Source: Chionoecetes opilio (lineage: Eukaryota > Arthropoda > Malacostraca > Decapoda > Majidae). Taken from it: a DNA stretch of 64,000 nucleotides. Each line of letters starts with the position of its first letter. The first letter of the stretch is position 1. The position numbers and the translations under genes are program-made. This document shows, one piece after another, positions 1-12,757 of this stretch. The notes under the pieces are model-generated. The model was not told the DNA's origin. It did not search any database and saw only the letters and a list, made by a program, of their open reading frames with translations. The DNA is taken from positions 1 through 64,000 of the forward strand of contig JACEEZ010018526.1 in assembly GCA_016584305.1 (NCBI GenBank), written 5' to 3'.

Positions 1-330
1 AAAAGAGGGCCCCCAGGGGGACTGGCAGGGGCGGGGGCCAGCGGCGGGCGGTCGAGCTGCTGCGAGGGGGGCGTGGGGGGGAAGCACGGCCCGGGAGGCG
101 AGGATGTCGTGGATTACCGGAGCCTCGCAGCGACACCCCGCTCGCCTCGTCCAAACCTCCTCCAGGCGCCAGGTCATTTCGTGCAAAATTTACTCCATCG
201 CTAACACGCAGCAGGCGACGCAGGGGCCCGTGCTCACATCACGGTACTGTATTACGTCATCCGTGACGTCACCAAATGTTTAAACAGCCACGCTACCTCT
301 CAAAAGTAAACAAAACTGAGTTCGCACTTT
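1..330. promoter_or_regulatory. GC-rich stretch with a CRE palindrome (weak promoter candidate)
   Basis: The first 240 bases are strongly G/C-rich, with a GC-box-like run near 28-37. A perfect CRE palindrome TGACGTCA lies at 264-271, preceded by a half site TACGTCAT at 253-260. Such a combination occurs in CpG-island promoters bound by CREB/ATF factors, but no coding exon can be recognised downstream, and the neighbouring sequence is of poor quality. Functional assignment is an inference only. Confidence 0.2.
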
Positions 331-3300
331 CTTCGAAAAAAGAAAAAAGAATATATGAAAAAATACCAAACTTTCGATTTGCGATTAAGGCATCCCACAA
401 TAAACACTCTTAATAGATAAAACTATTGGACTGTATTTGGTTCCAAGTTTCAAAGCCGAATGGAAAAGTCCACAATATCGATTTCGTGCTTCAGTAAAAT
501 GGACATTGCGTGGGCCCCAAAATGAAATCAAAGCGGTCACAAACAACACGAAAAACCATGTTTCACAAAAGTAGGAAAAAATCTTCCGGGTAGCCCTTGG
601 AAGACATGAAAAAAGGGAAGAGGATGGACTCTTTGCGGGGTGTTGTTTTTGTAGGAAATCAAGAAGTGTCAAGAAGAAGGGAAAAAACAAGGCTAGTGTT
701 GGGGGACAATGGGGAAAGATTGCGAAAAAAAATAGAAAAAAACAAGGGGGGCAAAAGATGCCTTTGGACATGAGAAAAAGATTTGGAAAGGGAAAAGAAA
801 CTAGGTGGTCAACTCAACATTTTGTTCCTACCACGAAGTGGAGTTATCTTCGCCCTTTGGCATTTCCTCCCGGATTTTTCAGGCATTTTCCCTGTTTACA
901 TTGGCCCTCGCATCAGCTATAAGTCACGGCTGGCTTTTCAGTTTTTGTAGCAGTTCCATTGCGCTCCTGTTCCATTTCGTTAGAAAGGTATTAGTAGGAC
1001 TGGGCTTTTTGGCAACTGACGATGTATTTGGTGTGCTTGCAAAAAAAACTGATCCGAGAGCCTTGCAAAAACTATTGCGATTGTTTAAGACACCGGAATC
1101 AAGGTCACCTCAAATAATTACGTTGAAATTGTCGGGCCTCAGTACCCCTGTGATACGTACACAACCCCGAACCCCAAGTGAGGGGTTGGAAGGCCCGGGG
1201 CCAGTCTCTCAGTCTTACACTACTGCGCCGCCGTAGGGGTACCGGATCCCCATATTGCCTAGCTTAGTCCTATTCCCAGTATGCACATTAGGGTCTCCTT
1301 CCGGTCTCCTTCCTGTGTCTTGGAGTAAACACTTGCCCCCAACCCATGCTTACAACACAGTATCAGCTGGAAGGCTTCCATTTGTAAGGCAAAGGGTTTG
1401 GATGGGCTCCATGCCAAAAGGCGAAGGATGGGGGGGGGGGACTTCTACTGGGTGGTAAGGAACAAAAAATGTTGGAGTGGACACCTTTAGGGGTCTCTTT
1501 TTCCTTTTCCAAATCTTTTTTTCTTTCATGGGGGGTTCCAAAAAAAAGGGGCATTCTTTGCAAACCCCTGTTTTTATTCCTTTCGCAACATTCTTTCCCC
1601 CGTTGTCCCACCCACTCAGGGGCCTTGGTTTTCCCTTCTTTCTTGGGACCCCCCACTTTCTTGATCTACCAAAAAAACAAACCACCCGGCAAGAAGTCAT
1701 TTTCCCTTTTTCATTGGTCTTTCACCGGGGGTTTTTTACCCTGAAAAAAGGCATTTTTTTTCGAAACGGGGTTTCTCTTCCTTTTTCCATGTGAAAAAAT
1801 GTATTCCATTTAAAAAAAAAGGGAACCATGGGAAAATGTCTCCTAGGGGACGGACTCCCGCAAAACACCTCACTGACTACACAACTTTGGGAAGGGGGCA
1901 AAAACAAAACCACTCGCATCGGGGGGGACGTTTCAGGGGGGCCACAATTAAAGGCGGTGCCGCAACACAAAAAAACCAAGGGGGGGGGGGGGAGGGGGGT
2001 GGTCTTTTTTTTCCTCAAGTTTACTTTAAAAACTTTTTTGGGGAACGATTTCGTTTTTTAGGAAATCAATTGGAAAATGAGAAAAAATCCGAATAAAAAA
2101 AAAAAACTACGATTTTTTTTTCCATTCCCTGTGGGGGAAGGCACGACGAGAAGCTTGTTCGGAATTGCGCTATAAGGAAAAACGGGGCCCCAAGGCGGGA
2201 AACCACCCCAACAGCGTTTCGTTTAGGAAGGGGCGGGGGAACCACATTTTCTCCAGGGGTGGACACTTTCCTCTCTACTGAGTCATCTTGGGGCGGGGTA
2301 ATTTTCAGTGGTTTCGGGGCAGGGGTAATCACCCCTTGGCCGATGTTGTCGGATTAAAATTTAATATGGGAATTAAAAAAAGGAAATTTTTATTTAGGGT
2401 AGGAAAAACCGAACAGGCGGGGACACTTTTGTTTTTGTGACTTGAAAAAAAAAAACTACCCCCCAAAAAAACAGGGGCATCTACAAGGCGAAGGACATTT
2501 TCAAAAAAAGCACAATTTGTACAGGGGGGGGGGGGGGGACGTGTGGCCCAAAAAACCGTTCTTTTTCCATCGGGAAGGGGAGATATTGAAGAAAAAAGTG
2601 GGAAAAAAGCTCCGTGCAAAAACCCGCAAAAAGTTTCCTCTAGAAAACAATAAAGATATCATTACCCTCAGGTTCTCGCCGTATTCCGTCCAAATCTTTC
2701 CTCCAACCGGCCCGCGGGACCTCAAAAAAAACAAATTACTGATTGGTTTTCACCGTGCGGTGGGGGAAAGGGGGCCTTTGTTTCTATCCACATCGTCACC
2801 ACCATTCGCCCGCCCGGGGGCCACATTTATTTGAAAAACCCAACCCGACTATTTTCGTTCTTTTTTTTCTCTCTTTTTTTACTCTTTACCTTAAAATTTT
2901 TTAAACAAAAAAAAAACTTCAAATGTACTCTTTAGTCCCCATTTGTTTCATTTTCAAAAGGAAAAAAAAACAAAAAAAATGTTTTTAAAAAAAAAAACCC
3001 ACGGTCCGAGCAGGTGGGGGGGCCAGAAAAAAACAAAAACTTACAAAAAAGGTGTTTGGCGACAGGGGCAGTTTCCCCAGATTGATGGCGTTCCTAGAAA
3101 AAAAACGGGAGGACAAACGGGGTGAGGAAAAAAAAAATTTTATGGATAAAACAGGCCAAAGTTCAGCGCAATACCGAGGGGGGACAAAAGTTTTACGTCC
3201 CTTCCCCGGGGAAGGCCTTCCTGGAGCACCTGGCAAGATGATTTAAAATTTTTACCTTGTGGGGGCACCTGGTTTACTCGAAGCTTCGGGGGGGGGGCTT

Positions 3301-3840
3301 TCTTTAATCAAAAAGGTATTCTACAAAACGCAGAACCAAAAAATTATCTGTTACCCCACCGGAACCCCACAAAAGCTTTACCCCCAAAATTATGTTAGGC
3401 TTGAAATTTTTCCGCGGAACAAGTGGAAATATATATACATAATTAATAGGAATTAAGATAGGAAAAAAAATATAGTATTAAAGCTAATATATGGGAAGGT
3501 AGGGACAGGGAAGAGGGATAGGGAGACAAAAAGTAAAAAAAAAAAGGTACGTTTCATTCTTTACCCTGGTCGGCCCAGTGGTTTCCAAAAGCGGGGGATG
3601 GTTGGAACTATTTTTTTCACGTGCCGCCGCGGGGGACGGGCCCCAGGGTTTTTTCCAGCGGGTGCCGCGGGGCCGCCTTGGGGGGGGGGGGGGACCCCCA
3701 AAAAAACCACCAAAAAATAACAACATCACTTCCAAAAAAATTTGTTCTATGGAAGAAAACTGCAAGAATGGAGGAATTGGGAGGTTGCAAGGATTGATGG
3801 AAGATTTAAAGTTACTAATTTGAGGATAAAAATTTTAAGT
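331..3840. other. Homopolymer-rich, low-accuracy sequence without a recognisable gene
   Basis: Long runs of A, G, C and T (for example at 1430-1440, 1981-1992, 2522-2538 and 3680-3693) interrupt every reading frame, and open frames are short on both strands with no family resemblance. The texture matches two other stretches (about 16.4-19.5 and 28.6-41.2 kb) where damaged copies of well-formed repeats can be recognised, so I read it as poor consensus sequence rather than a natural composition. I see no gene here. Confidence 0.6.
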
Positions 3841-3844
3841 ACCC

Positions 3845-4235
3845 ACGTTAACATAAAAACCCACCCCCCCCCACCCCCCAAACCCACCCCACCCCACCCC
3901 ACCCCACCCCACCCACCCACCCACCCCCAACCCACCCCCCAACCCACCCAAAAACCCAACCCCCAACCCACCCCAAACCCACACCCCACCACACCCCACA
4001 CCCCAGACCCCACACACAAACACGACACACGTCCAACACCCACACCCAACCCCACCCCACCCACCCCCACCCCACACCCCACCAACCCCCCACAACCCAA
4101 AACACCCCCCACCACACCCCCCCCCACACACCACCACCCCCACAAACACACCCCACCCACCACCCCCACACACAAAAAAACCATTAAAACCCCCACAAAC
4201 CCACCCCCAAAACAATTTTCCAACCCACCCACACC
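3845..4235. repeat. C-rich low-complexity tract (CCCAC-type)
   Basis: Nearly all bases are C or A, in irregular CCCAC, CCCCAA and CACAC words. It gives long artificial open frames on both strands (Pro/Thr/His-rich on +, Gly/Val/Trp-rich on -) that are compositional. It resembles the 39.45-39.95 kb tract and, reversed, the G-rich end of the window. It may be a damaged copy of the 33-bp CCCATTCACTCA minisatellite or a sequencing artefact. Confidence 0.75.
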
Positions 4236-4469
4236 AAACCCCACAATTTCTATCAGCTTAAAAAAAAAAAATTGTACGGAAGGGTTTCAATAAAAAACCC
4301 AAACTAAAAACAAAAATATGCGGGGGGGGGGGGCGGACGGGTTTTCGGGCTAAATAGAGGGAGTGGGAAAAAAAATAAAAACAATGGAAAATTAACTATT
4401 AAAATTTTCAATCAGGAAAAACGTCTATAAAAAATAAACCCCCATGGGATATTTTCTTTAAAATACACT

Positions 4470-5930
4470 CATATTAAGGAAGGATTAGGACTTTTAAAAT
4501 CCACTGGAATTCATTCTAGTTTACAGTCATTTATAAGGAAGGGGAATAGGTTACTGTTTAATCAACTGATATTCTAGATACAATCTATAAGGAAGAATAG
4601 TACTTTTAATCACTGATATTCTAGATACCAGTCATATAAGGAGAATAGTACTTTTAATCACCGTATTCTGAGATACAATCATTTTTTTGAAATTTTTTTA
4701 CGGAAGAATAGTAATTTTAATCACTGATATATAGATACAATATATAAGGAAGAATTAGTACTTTTAATCACTGATATTTCTAGATACAATATGATTAAGA
4801 AGAATAGTACTTTTAATCACCGATATTCTAGATACAATCATTATAAGGAGGAATAGTACTTTTAATTCAATGATATTCTAGATTTACAATCATATAAGTA
4901 AGAATTTAGACTTTTAATCATGATATTTAGATACAATCTATAAAGGAAGAAATAAGTACTTGTAATCACTGATATTCTAGATACAGTCATATAAGGAAGA
5001 ATAGTACTTTTACTCAACGATAGTCTAGATACAATCATATAAGGAAGAATAGTACTTTTAATCACTGATATTCTAGATACAGCATATAAGAAAGAAATAG
5101 TACTTTTAATCACTGAAGTCATAGGATTACAGTCAATAAAGGAAAGTCTTAATAGTTACTTTTAATCACTGATATTCTGTAGATACAGTCATATAAAGGA
5201 AGAATAGTACTTTAATCACTGAAATTTCTAGAGACAATCACATAAGGAAGAAAGTATTTTAATCACTGAATTCTAGATACAATCATATAAGGAAAAATAG
5301 TACTTTTAGATCACTTGATATTCGAGAACACATCATATAAGGAAGAATTGACTTTTAATCCACTGCTATTCTAGATACAATCAGATAAGGAAGAAATAGT
5401 ACTTTTAATCACTGATATTCGAGATACAATCATATAAGGAAGAATAGTACTGTAATCACTGATATTCTAGATACAATATATAAGACGAATAGTACTTAAT
5501 CACTGCTATCTAGATACAGTCATATAAGTAGAATGTACTTTTAATCACTGATATCGAGAAGATACAATCCTATAAAAGTAAGAATAGTACTGTTTAATCA
5601 ATGAATTTAGATACAGTCATTTAAGTAAAGAATAGTACTTTTAATCACTGATATTCTAAGATTACAGTCATATAAGTAGAATAGTACTTTTAAGCCACTA
5701 TGATATTTCTAGATTACAATCATATAGGAAAAATAGTACTTTTAATCACTGATATTCTAGATACATTCATATAAGGAAGGAAAATGTACTTTTAATCATG
5801 ATATTCTAGATACAATCATATAGGAAGATAGTACTTTTAAGCATGATATTCTACATACAATATATAGGAAGAATAGTACTTTTAATCACTGATATCTAGA
5901 TTACAGTCATTAAGTAAGAATAGTAATAGT
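4470..5930 (+). repeat. AT-rich satellite, about 48-bp unit, roughly 30 copies
   Basis: A tandem array with a monomer of about 48 bp containing the words GATATTCTAGATACAATC, ATATAAGGAAGAATAGTAC and TTTTAATCACT in that order. Copies differ mainly by one-base indels and a few substitutions (CAATC/CAGTC, AAGG/AAGT). Left-end copies (4470-4560) are the most degenerate. There is no coding capacity. The array stops abruptly at about 5930, just before unique sequence. Confidence 0.92.
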
Positions 5931-6284
5931 TAATGAAGAATAGTAAATAATACAGAATGGAATGAGTCGAGAGACACATCAAGGTTACGTGGTCGTGTCT
6001 GTGTTTCTGGCCAAGCGTTCCGTCACACCAATAGATCCTTTGCTCGAGATCGGAACCGAGGAGGGCCAACAGGTCAAAAGTCGTTTTTTTTATCACACGG
6101 CCACGCAGCCTGTTTTTTTTATATCCAACGTTGTAGAAAAGCTAACTTATGATCCTGACTCGTGATAAAACTAACAAATAAACAATAGTGATGAGATATT
6201 ACTCGAATTATAGGCAATACATATGAACTAGCATGGTTGACGACTTGACAAATCGTGCGTAAAATGAATAAAGAAGATCAGTAA
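5931..6284. other. Short apparently unique stretch without a gene
   Basis: A spacer between the 48-bp satellite and a GT microsatellite. A 67-codon open frame on + (5962-6165) has no recognisable domain, no splice signals in a useful position and no supporting neighbours. I do not call it a gene. Confidence 0.5.
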
Positions 6285-6285
6285 T

Positions 6286-6560
6286 AAAGTGTGTGTGTGG
6301 TGTGTGTGTGTGTGTGTGTGTGTTGTGTGTGTGTGCGTGTTGTGTGTGTGTTGTGTGTGTGTGTGTTGCGTGCGCGCGCGTGCCGTGCGTGCGTGCGTGG
6401 CGTGCGTGCGTTTGCGTGAGTGTGTGTGTGTGGGGGGGGGGGGCGTGGGTGTGGGTACGTGCGTGCGTGCGTGCGTGCGTGTGTGAGTGTGGTGTGGAGC
6501 GCGGGCTGGGCGTGCGCGGGCGTGCGCGGGCGTTGCGTGTGGTGTGTGTGTGTGTTACAT
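6286..6560 (+). repeat. (GT)n / (GTGC)n microsatellite
   Basis: A purine-pyrimidine alternating tract, GTGTGT interspersed with GTGCGTGC blocks, a G11 run near 6433 and several interrupted repeats. It directly precedes the first Helentron-like unit and gives spurious Cys/Val and Thr/His frames. Confidence 0.95.
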
Positions 6561-6567
6561 ATTTACC

Positions 6568-7608
6568 ACTAAGCGCAAAGCCGCCCTCCGGGCGGGGACT
6601 TTTGGCTAAGCTCCTGCGGAGGGCTATTGGTGGTGGGCCTTCGGCACACACCTGTGTTGGTGGGCCTTCGGCCCACAAAAACACGGACTCTCCAGATAGG
6701 CCCCTTCTAACTTTCCTGAAATCATGGATGTAGAAATGTATGTATTCCCCCCACCCATTCACTCACCAGTACCCATCCACCCCCGCCCCATTCACTCACC
6801 CATTACCCATCACCCCCCACCCATTCACTCACCCACTACCATCACCACACACCATTCATCACCATTACCCCATCACCCCCCACCTATCCCTCCACCATCA
6901 ACCCAGCCCCCCAACCCAACTTCACCCCCCACCATTCACTCACCCATCACCCCACACCATTACCATCACCCCACCCATCACTCACCCATTTACCCCATCC
7001 ACCCCTACATCAAGGTTTTTCCTCAATTCTCGCAACCCACTTTTTTTCACAATTATTCGCTAATAGGCTGACTAAAAAAAAAAAAAAAAAAGTGATCGGA
7101 TCATTCTCATAATTGGGCTTTTAAAACCTTCCCCTGGTCAAACCTGGTTCCCAAATATGTGCAATATGAGGTGATTGCGCCACGGGTAAGCGGAACCTAA
7201 TACCAGCACACACACACACACACAAACAGACAGGACAGACAGGACGACAGGACACACTTTCGCTTATATTTACATTTACCATCACCCCCCACCTATTCCC
7301 TCAACCCATCACCATCACCCCAAACCCATCAGCCCACACCCATTCACTCACCCATATCACCCCACACCCCCTTACCCATCACCCCACCCATTCACTCACC
7401 ATTACCCATCACCTACATCAAGAGTTTCCCAATTCTCGCAACACACTTTTGTTTTCACAATTATCGCGAATAGTTGATATAAAAGAAAGAAAAAAAGAAG
7501 TGATAGAATCATCTCATAATTGGGCTTAGACCTTGCCCTGGTCAACCCGGTTCAAAAATGTGCCTTATGAGGTGATTGCGCCACAGGGGGGCGGAACCTA
7601 TTACCACA

Positions 7609-7652
<44 letters not shown>

Positions 7653-8577
7653 CACACACACACACACAGACAGGACAGACACACTTTCGAGTTATATTAT
7701 TATTAGATTTACCCATCACCCCCCACCTATTCACCACCCATCACCCATCACCCCAACCCATCACCCCCCACAATCAATCACCCATCACCCCAACACCCAT
7801 ACAATCACCCAAACCCATTCACTCACCATTACCCATAACCCTCATCAAAGGTTTCCTCAATGCCCGCAACCAACTTTTTTTTACAATGTCATCGCTAATA
7901 GGCTGCTAAAAAAAAGAAGAAAAAAAGTGATTCGATCATCTCATATTGTGGGCCTTAAAAACCTTCCCCTGGTCAACCCGGTTCCAAAAGGTGCCATATG
8001 AGGTGATTTGCGCCCACGGGGGGCGGAACCTATACAGACACACACACACACACACACACACAGACAGACAGACAGACAGAACAGACACACTTTTGCTTTA
8101 TTTACCCATTACCCATTACCCCCCATCGATTCCTCACCATCACCCATCACCCCCAACCCAATCACCCCCCACCCATTCACTCACCCATCACCCCACACCC
8201 AATTTACCCATCACCCCAAACATTCACTCACCCATTACCATACACCACCCATTCACTCAACCCATTAACCATCACCCTACATCAAGGTTTCCTCAATTCT
8301 CGCAAACCCACTTTTTTTCACAATTATCGCTAATAGGCTACTAAAAAAAAAAAAAAAAAAAAAGTGATAGAAATCATATCATAAGTGGGCTTATGACCTT
8401 CCCTGGTCAACCGGTTCCAAAAAATGTGCCATATGAGGTGATTGCGGCCACGGGGGGCGGAGGAAAACCTATACACACACCCCACACACACACACACACA
8501 CAACACACACACACACACACACACACACACCACTCACCACACAGACAGACAGAACCACTTTCGCTTATATTATTTAC
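6568..8577 (+). mobile_element. Composite Helentron-like element, one full and three headless units
   Basis: The order is: hairpin/palindrome block A (6568-6745), 33-bp minisatellite block B (6746-7010), unique block C with a poly-A run (7011-7200), and CA/GACA microsatellite block D (7201-7270). B-C-D then repeats three more times without A (7271-7708, 7709-8098, 8100-8575). Block A contains an arm-loop-arm of GCCGCCC/GGGCGG and two GGCCTTCGGCC-type palindromes. Block C ends near the word ATGAGGTG followed by a GC-rich GGGGGCGGAACC. No transposase is encoded. Terminal hairpin plus CTAG, central tandem repeats and a GACA tract are the known architecture of non-autonomous Helentrons and pearl-like elements; that classification is my inference. 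Confidence 0.7.
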
Positions 8578-9235
8578 TAGGCCGCAACAGCCGCCCCCCG
8601 GGCAGGACTTTTGGCTAGCTCATGCGGAGGGCTATGGGTGGGCCTTCGGCCACACCTGTGTTTGGTGGCCTTCGGTCCCACCAAACATGGACTCTCCAGA
8701 TAGCCCCTTCTAACTTTCCTGAAATCATGGATGTAGAAATGTTATGTATTCCCCCACATTCACCACCCATTACCATCACCCCCCACCCATTCACTCACCC
8801 ATTACCATCACCCCCACCCTTTCACTCACCCATTAACCAATCACCCCCACCCAGTTCACTAACCCATAACCATCAACACCACCCATTTCACCACCCATTA
8901 CCCATCACCACACACCCATTCAATCACCCATTACCATCACCCCCACCCATTCACTCAACCATTACCCATCACCTCCCACCCATTCACTCAACCATTACCC
9001 ATCACCACACACCCATTCACTCACCCATACCCATCACCCCCAACCCATTCATCCAACATCACCCATCACCACACACCATTCACTCACCCATTTTACGCAT
9101 CACCGCCCCATCTATTCCATCCACCCTCACCCATCAACCCCCACCCATTCAATCACCCATCACCCCACACCAATTACCCATCACCCACCATTCAATCACC
9201 ATTACCCATCACCCTACATCAGTTTTTCCTCAATT

Positions 9236-10118
9236 AGAGAGAACTGCAAACTCCGAAATGCCAGTGGTCGCTGGCAGTTTTAACTCACAAATTGGTGAAA
9301 AGTTGGTCAAAACGTGAAATGAAAAATATCGGGCTTATTTCACTGCACTTAAAACCACAAAGTATAATTTTAAGAAACGAGTTTTCTTCTATATGTATAA
9401 TTGTATAGAAGAAATGGATTGGTAAACATGTATTTAACCAAATAACCAAGTAGGTTATGTTGAGGAGGCGAGGTAAGTTACTATATCATATTATACAGTC
9501 CATAACGTTATGTTTCGAGTTAATCTATACCTAGGCAGTCATAGTTCTGTTATTAGTGCTGTATCAACAGATAGAAAAGCCTGGACGTGCAATGAGTCGA
9601 CGCGTGAAGTAGCAATGTTTGATTCAATCTCCCCCGCCACAATCTCCAGCCACCACTCCCCGCCGCGCGTGTCGCCTCCACAATTAAACCTACATTGTCG
9701 CAAGCAACAAGCGATTTCGGCATTCTTTATTCTTCGTTTTTCCAAAGGCATTGCTTATTGTATTTTGACAAGCGTTTGCCAGACGCGCAGTACTGTTAGA
9801 AAACAGTGTGAACATCGCCCAAATTTTACATGCCACAAATACATGTGTAAAAAAAATATATTAAGCTTTGCTACTCTAGGCGAGTTAATTTGCCATTAAA
9901 TTGCTATCTAGAACGTTTTAAATCGTAATGCATGTCATGCATACACTACTTTTTAGATCAACAGAAGAAAGTTCTTTTTAGTATTCGATGCGGTGCATCC
10001 ATAATTTATCGCGGAAATTGATTTTGAAAAATATTTAGCGCGGGAGGGAAAACACAGTAGGACAAACCTTGAGTTAAAACTGCCAGCGAACACTGGCATT
10101 CTCGAGTTTCAGTTCTCT
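9236..10118. mobile_element. 883-bp element with ~48-bp terminal inverted repeats, copy 1
   Basis: The left end (AGAGAACTGC, TGCCAGTGGTCGCTGGCAG) and the right end (CTGCCAGCGAACACTGGCA, CAGTTCTCT) are inverted repeats of about 48 bp. The inner TGCCAGTG...CACTGGCA words also form local hairpins. The 129-codon + frame (9510-9899) is broken in copy 2 and has no family resemblance, so this is probably a non-autonomous TIR element. CAATT lies directly left (9231-9235) and again after the copy (10120-10124), consistent with a 5-bp target duplication. Confidence 0.8.
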
Positions 10119-10124
10119 CCAATT

Positions 10125-11007
10125 AGAGAGGAACTGCAACTCCGAAACATGCCAGTGGTCGCTGCAGTTTGTAAGTCACAATTTGGTGAAAAGTGGCAAA
10201 CTTGAAAGAAAAATATGGCTTATTTCCACTGCACTTAAAACACACAAGGTATCAATATAAGAACGAGTTTCTTCTATAGTATATTGTATAGAAGCCTGAT
10301 TCTGTAAAACATGGTATATAACCAAATAACACGGAAGGTTATAGTGAGGAGGCGAGGTAAATGCTACTCTATGGATATTATATCGTCAATAACGCAATGT
10401 TTAGACGTTATCTTACCTAGGCAGTCATATTATTTCCTGTTATATTGTGTATCAATTCAGATAGAAAGCCTGGAAGTGCAATGAGTCGACGCGTGAAGTT
10501 GGCAATGTTTTGATTCAATCTCCCCACCAAAACTCCCGCCCCCACTCCCAGCGCGGCGTATCGCCTCAACAATTATAACCTACATTGTCGCAAAGCAGCA
10601 AGCCGATTTCGGCATTCATTATTCTTCGGTTTTCCAAGGCATTGCTTATTGTATTGACAAGCGTTTGCCAGACGCAGCAGTACTGTCTTAGAAAAACAGT
10701 GTGAACATCGCCCCAAATTTACATGCCACAAGATACATGTTAAAAGACAATCTATGTAAGCTTTGCTACACGAGGCGAGTAATTTGCATGAAAATTGACA
10801 TTATAGAACGTTCCATCGTAATGCATGTCATCCATATAATTAGTAGACAACAGAAGAACTATATTTTTTGGTTTTCAGATGCGGTGCATCAATGTTTATC
10901 GCGAAATTAATTTATGAAAAATATTAGTCGCGGAGGGAAAACACAGTAGACCAAACCTTTGAGTTAAACTGCCAGCGACACTGGCATTTCTCGAGTTTCA
11001 GTCTTCT
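10125..11007. mobile_element. 883-bp TIR element, copy 2 (direct tandem of copy 1)
   Basis: The same length and order as copy 1, in the same orientation, starting six bases after it. Shared landmarks include AGTCGACGCGTGAAGT, CCTACATTGTCGCA and ATTGTATTGACAAGCG-like words. The copies differ by many single-base indels, so either they are old or the consensus is inaccurate. The right flank rejoins Helentron-like block C (CTCGCAACCC). Confidence 0.8.
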
Positions 11008-11233
11008 AAATCTCGCAACCCCACTTTGTTTTCACAATTCTCGCTAATAGGTGCTTAAAAAAAAAAAAAAAAGTGTTAAAGTGAGTCGGATTCATCTCAT
11101 AAGTGGGCTTATGGACCTTCCCTGGGAACCTGATTCCAAAATGTGCCATATGAGGGTGTTTGCGCACGTGGGGCGGAACCTATACCACACACACAACACA
11201 CAGACAGACAGACACATTTCGCTTATATATTAA

Positions 11234-12757
11234 CTAGCCGCAAAGCCGCACTCCGGGCGGACTTTGGCTAGCTCCTGCGGAGGGCATGGTGGTGGGCCTT
11301 CGGGACCACCAACTTGTTGGTGGGCCTTCGGCCCACCAAACACGGATCTCTCCAGATGCCCCTTATAACTTCACTGAAATCATGGATGTAGAAAGTATGT
11401 ATACCCCCACCATTCACTCACCCATTACCCATCCCCCTCCACCCATTCAATCACCCAGTACCCATCACCCCACACCCAGTCACTCACCCATTACCAACCC
11501 AACACACACATTCACCACCTATTACCCATCACCCCCACCTATTCCCTCACCCCATCACCCATCACCCCCAACTCCATTCACCCACCACCCATTCATCACC
11601 CATCACCCCCACACCCATACCCATTCACCCAACCCATCACTCACCCATTACCCATCACCCTACATCAAGGTTTCCTCAATTCTCGCAACCCACTTTTTTT
11701 TCACAATATCCGCTAATAGGCTGCTAACAAAAAAAAAGAAGTGATCGGGATTAATCTCATAATTGAGCTTAAACCTTCCCCTGGTCAAACCGGTTCCAAA
11801 AATGTTTCATAGAGGGATTGCGGCCACGGGGGGGCGGAACCCTAGACCAGAACACACACCACAACACACACACACACACACCTACAGACAAGACAGGACG
11901 GGACAGACACACTTTCGCTTAATTTACATTACCCATCACCCCCCACCTATTCCATCACCCATCACCCATCAACCCCCAACCCATCACCCCCACCCATTCA
12001 CTCACCCATCAACCCCACACCATTACCCATCAACCCCACCCAGTCACTTCACCCATTAACCACTTCACCCTACATCAAGAGTTTCCGCAATTCTCGCAAC
12101 CCACTTTTTTTTCACAATTATCGCTAATGGCTGCTCTAAAAAAAAAAAAAAAAGTGATCGGATTCATATCATAAAAGGGCTTAAAACCTTCCCCTGGTCA
12201 ACCCGGTTCCAAAAAAATGTTTAAATGAGGTGATTTGCACGCCACAGGGGGCGGAACCTATAACAGACACACACACACACAAACAACACCACACAACACA
12301 CACTCAGAAAGACAGGGGGACAGGGACAGACACACTTTCGCTTCTATTTACCCATTACCCATCACTCCCACATATTCCATCAACCATCACCCATCAACCC
12401 AACCCATCCACCCCCCACCCATTCACTCACCCATCACCCACACACCCATACCCATTCACCCCACCAATCACTCACCCATACCATACTCCTACTCAAGGTT
12501 TCCTCAATCTCGCAACCCACTTTTTTTTTCACAATTTCGCTAATAGCTGAATAAAAAAAAAAAAAAACAAAAAAAAAAGTGATCGAATCATCTCATAAGT
12601 GGGCTTATGACCTTCCCTGGTCAACCCGGTTCCAAAAATGGCCATATGGAGGGATGTGCGCCACGGGGGGCGGACCTTATACCAACACACACACACACAG
12701 ACAGACAGGACAGGAAGACAGACAGACAGACAGGGCAGACACACTTTCGCTTATATT
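11234..12757 (+). mobile_element. Composite Helentron-like element, A-B-C-D then two headless units
   Basis: Block A (11234-11405) begins with CTAGCCGCAAAGCCG straight after the D block of the previous copy. Blocks B-C-D end near 11925, then B-C-D repeats at 11926-12340 and 12341-12757. The minisatellite blocks of the headless units are short (about 140-150 bp) and start from a CCCCCCACCTATTCC variant, which differs from the block next to A. Confidence 0.7.

Larger units (their letters stand above)
8578..11233 (+). mobile_element. Composite Helentron-like element interrupted by two nested TIR elements
   Basis: Block A (8578-8750) and block B (8751-9228) are followed by the beginning of block C, which is broken at about 9235. 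The rest of C and block D resume at 11008-11233 with the expected words CTCGCAACCC and CATATGAGG. The split falls inside the conserved CCTCAATTCTCGC segment, so the 9236-11007 sequence is a younger insertion. No coding region belongs to this element. Confidence 0.7.

Noticed and set aside
3742..4293. Proline/threonine/histidine-rich frame of 183 codons
   Set aside because: It is produced by a C/A-only tract; the opposite strand gives equally long Gly/Val/Trp frames.
6208..6762. 184-codon - frame rich in Thr/His
   Set aside because: Translation of the GT microsatellite and the palindromic block of the Helentron-like element.
9510..9899. 129-codon + frame in the 883-bp element
   Set aside because: The equivalent segment of the second copy is interrupted many times and no transposase motif is present.
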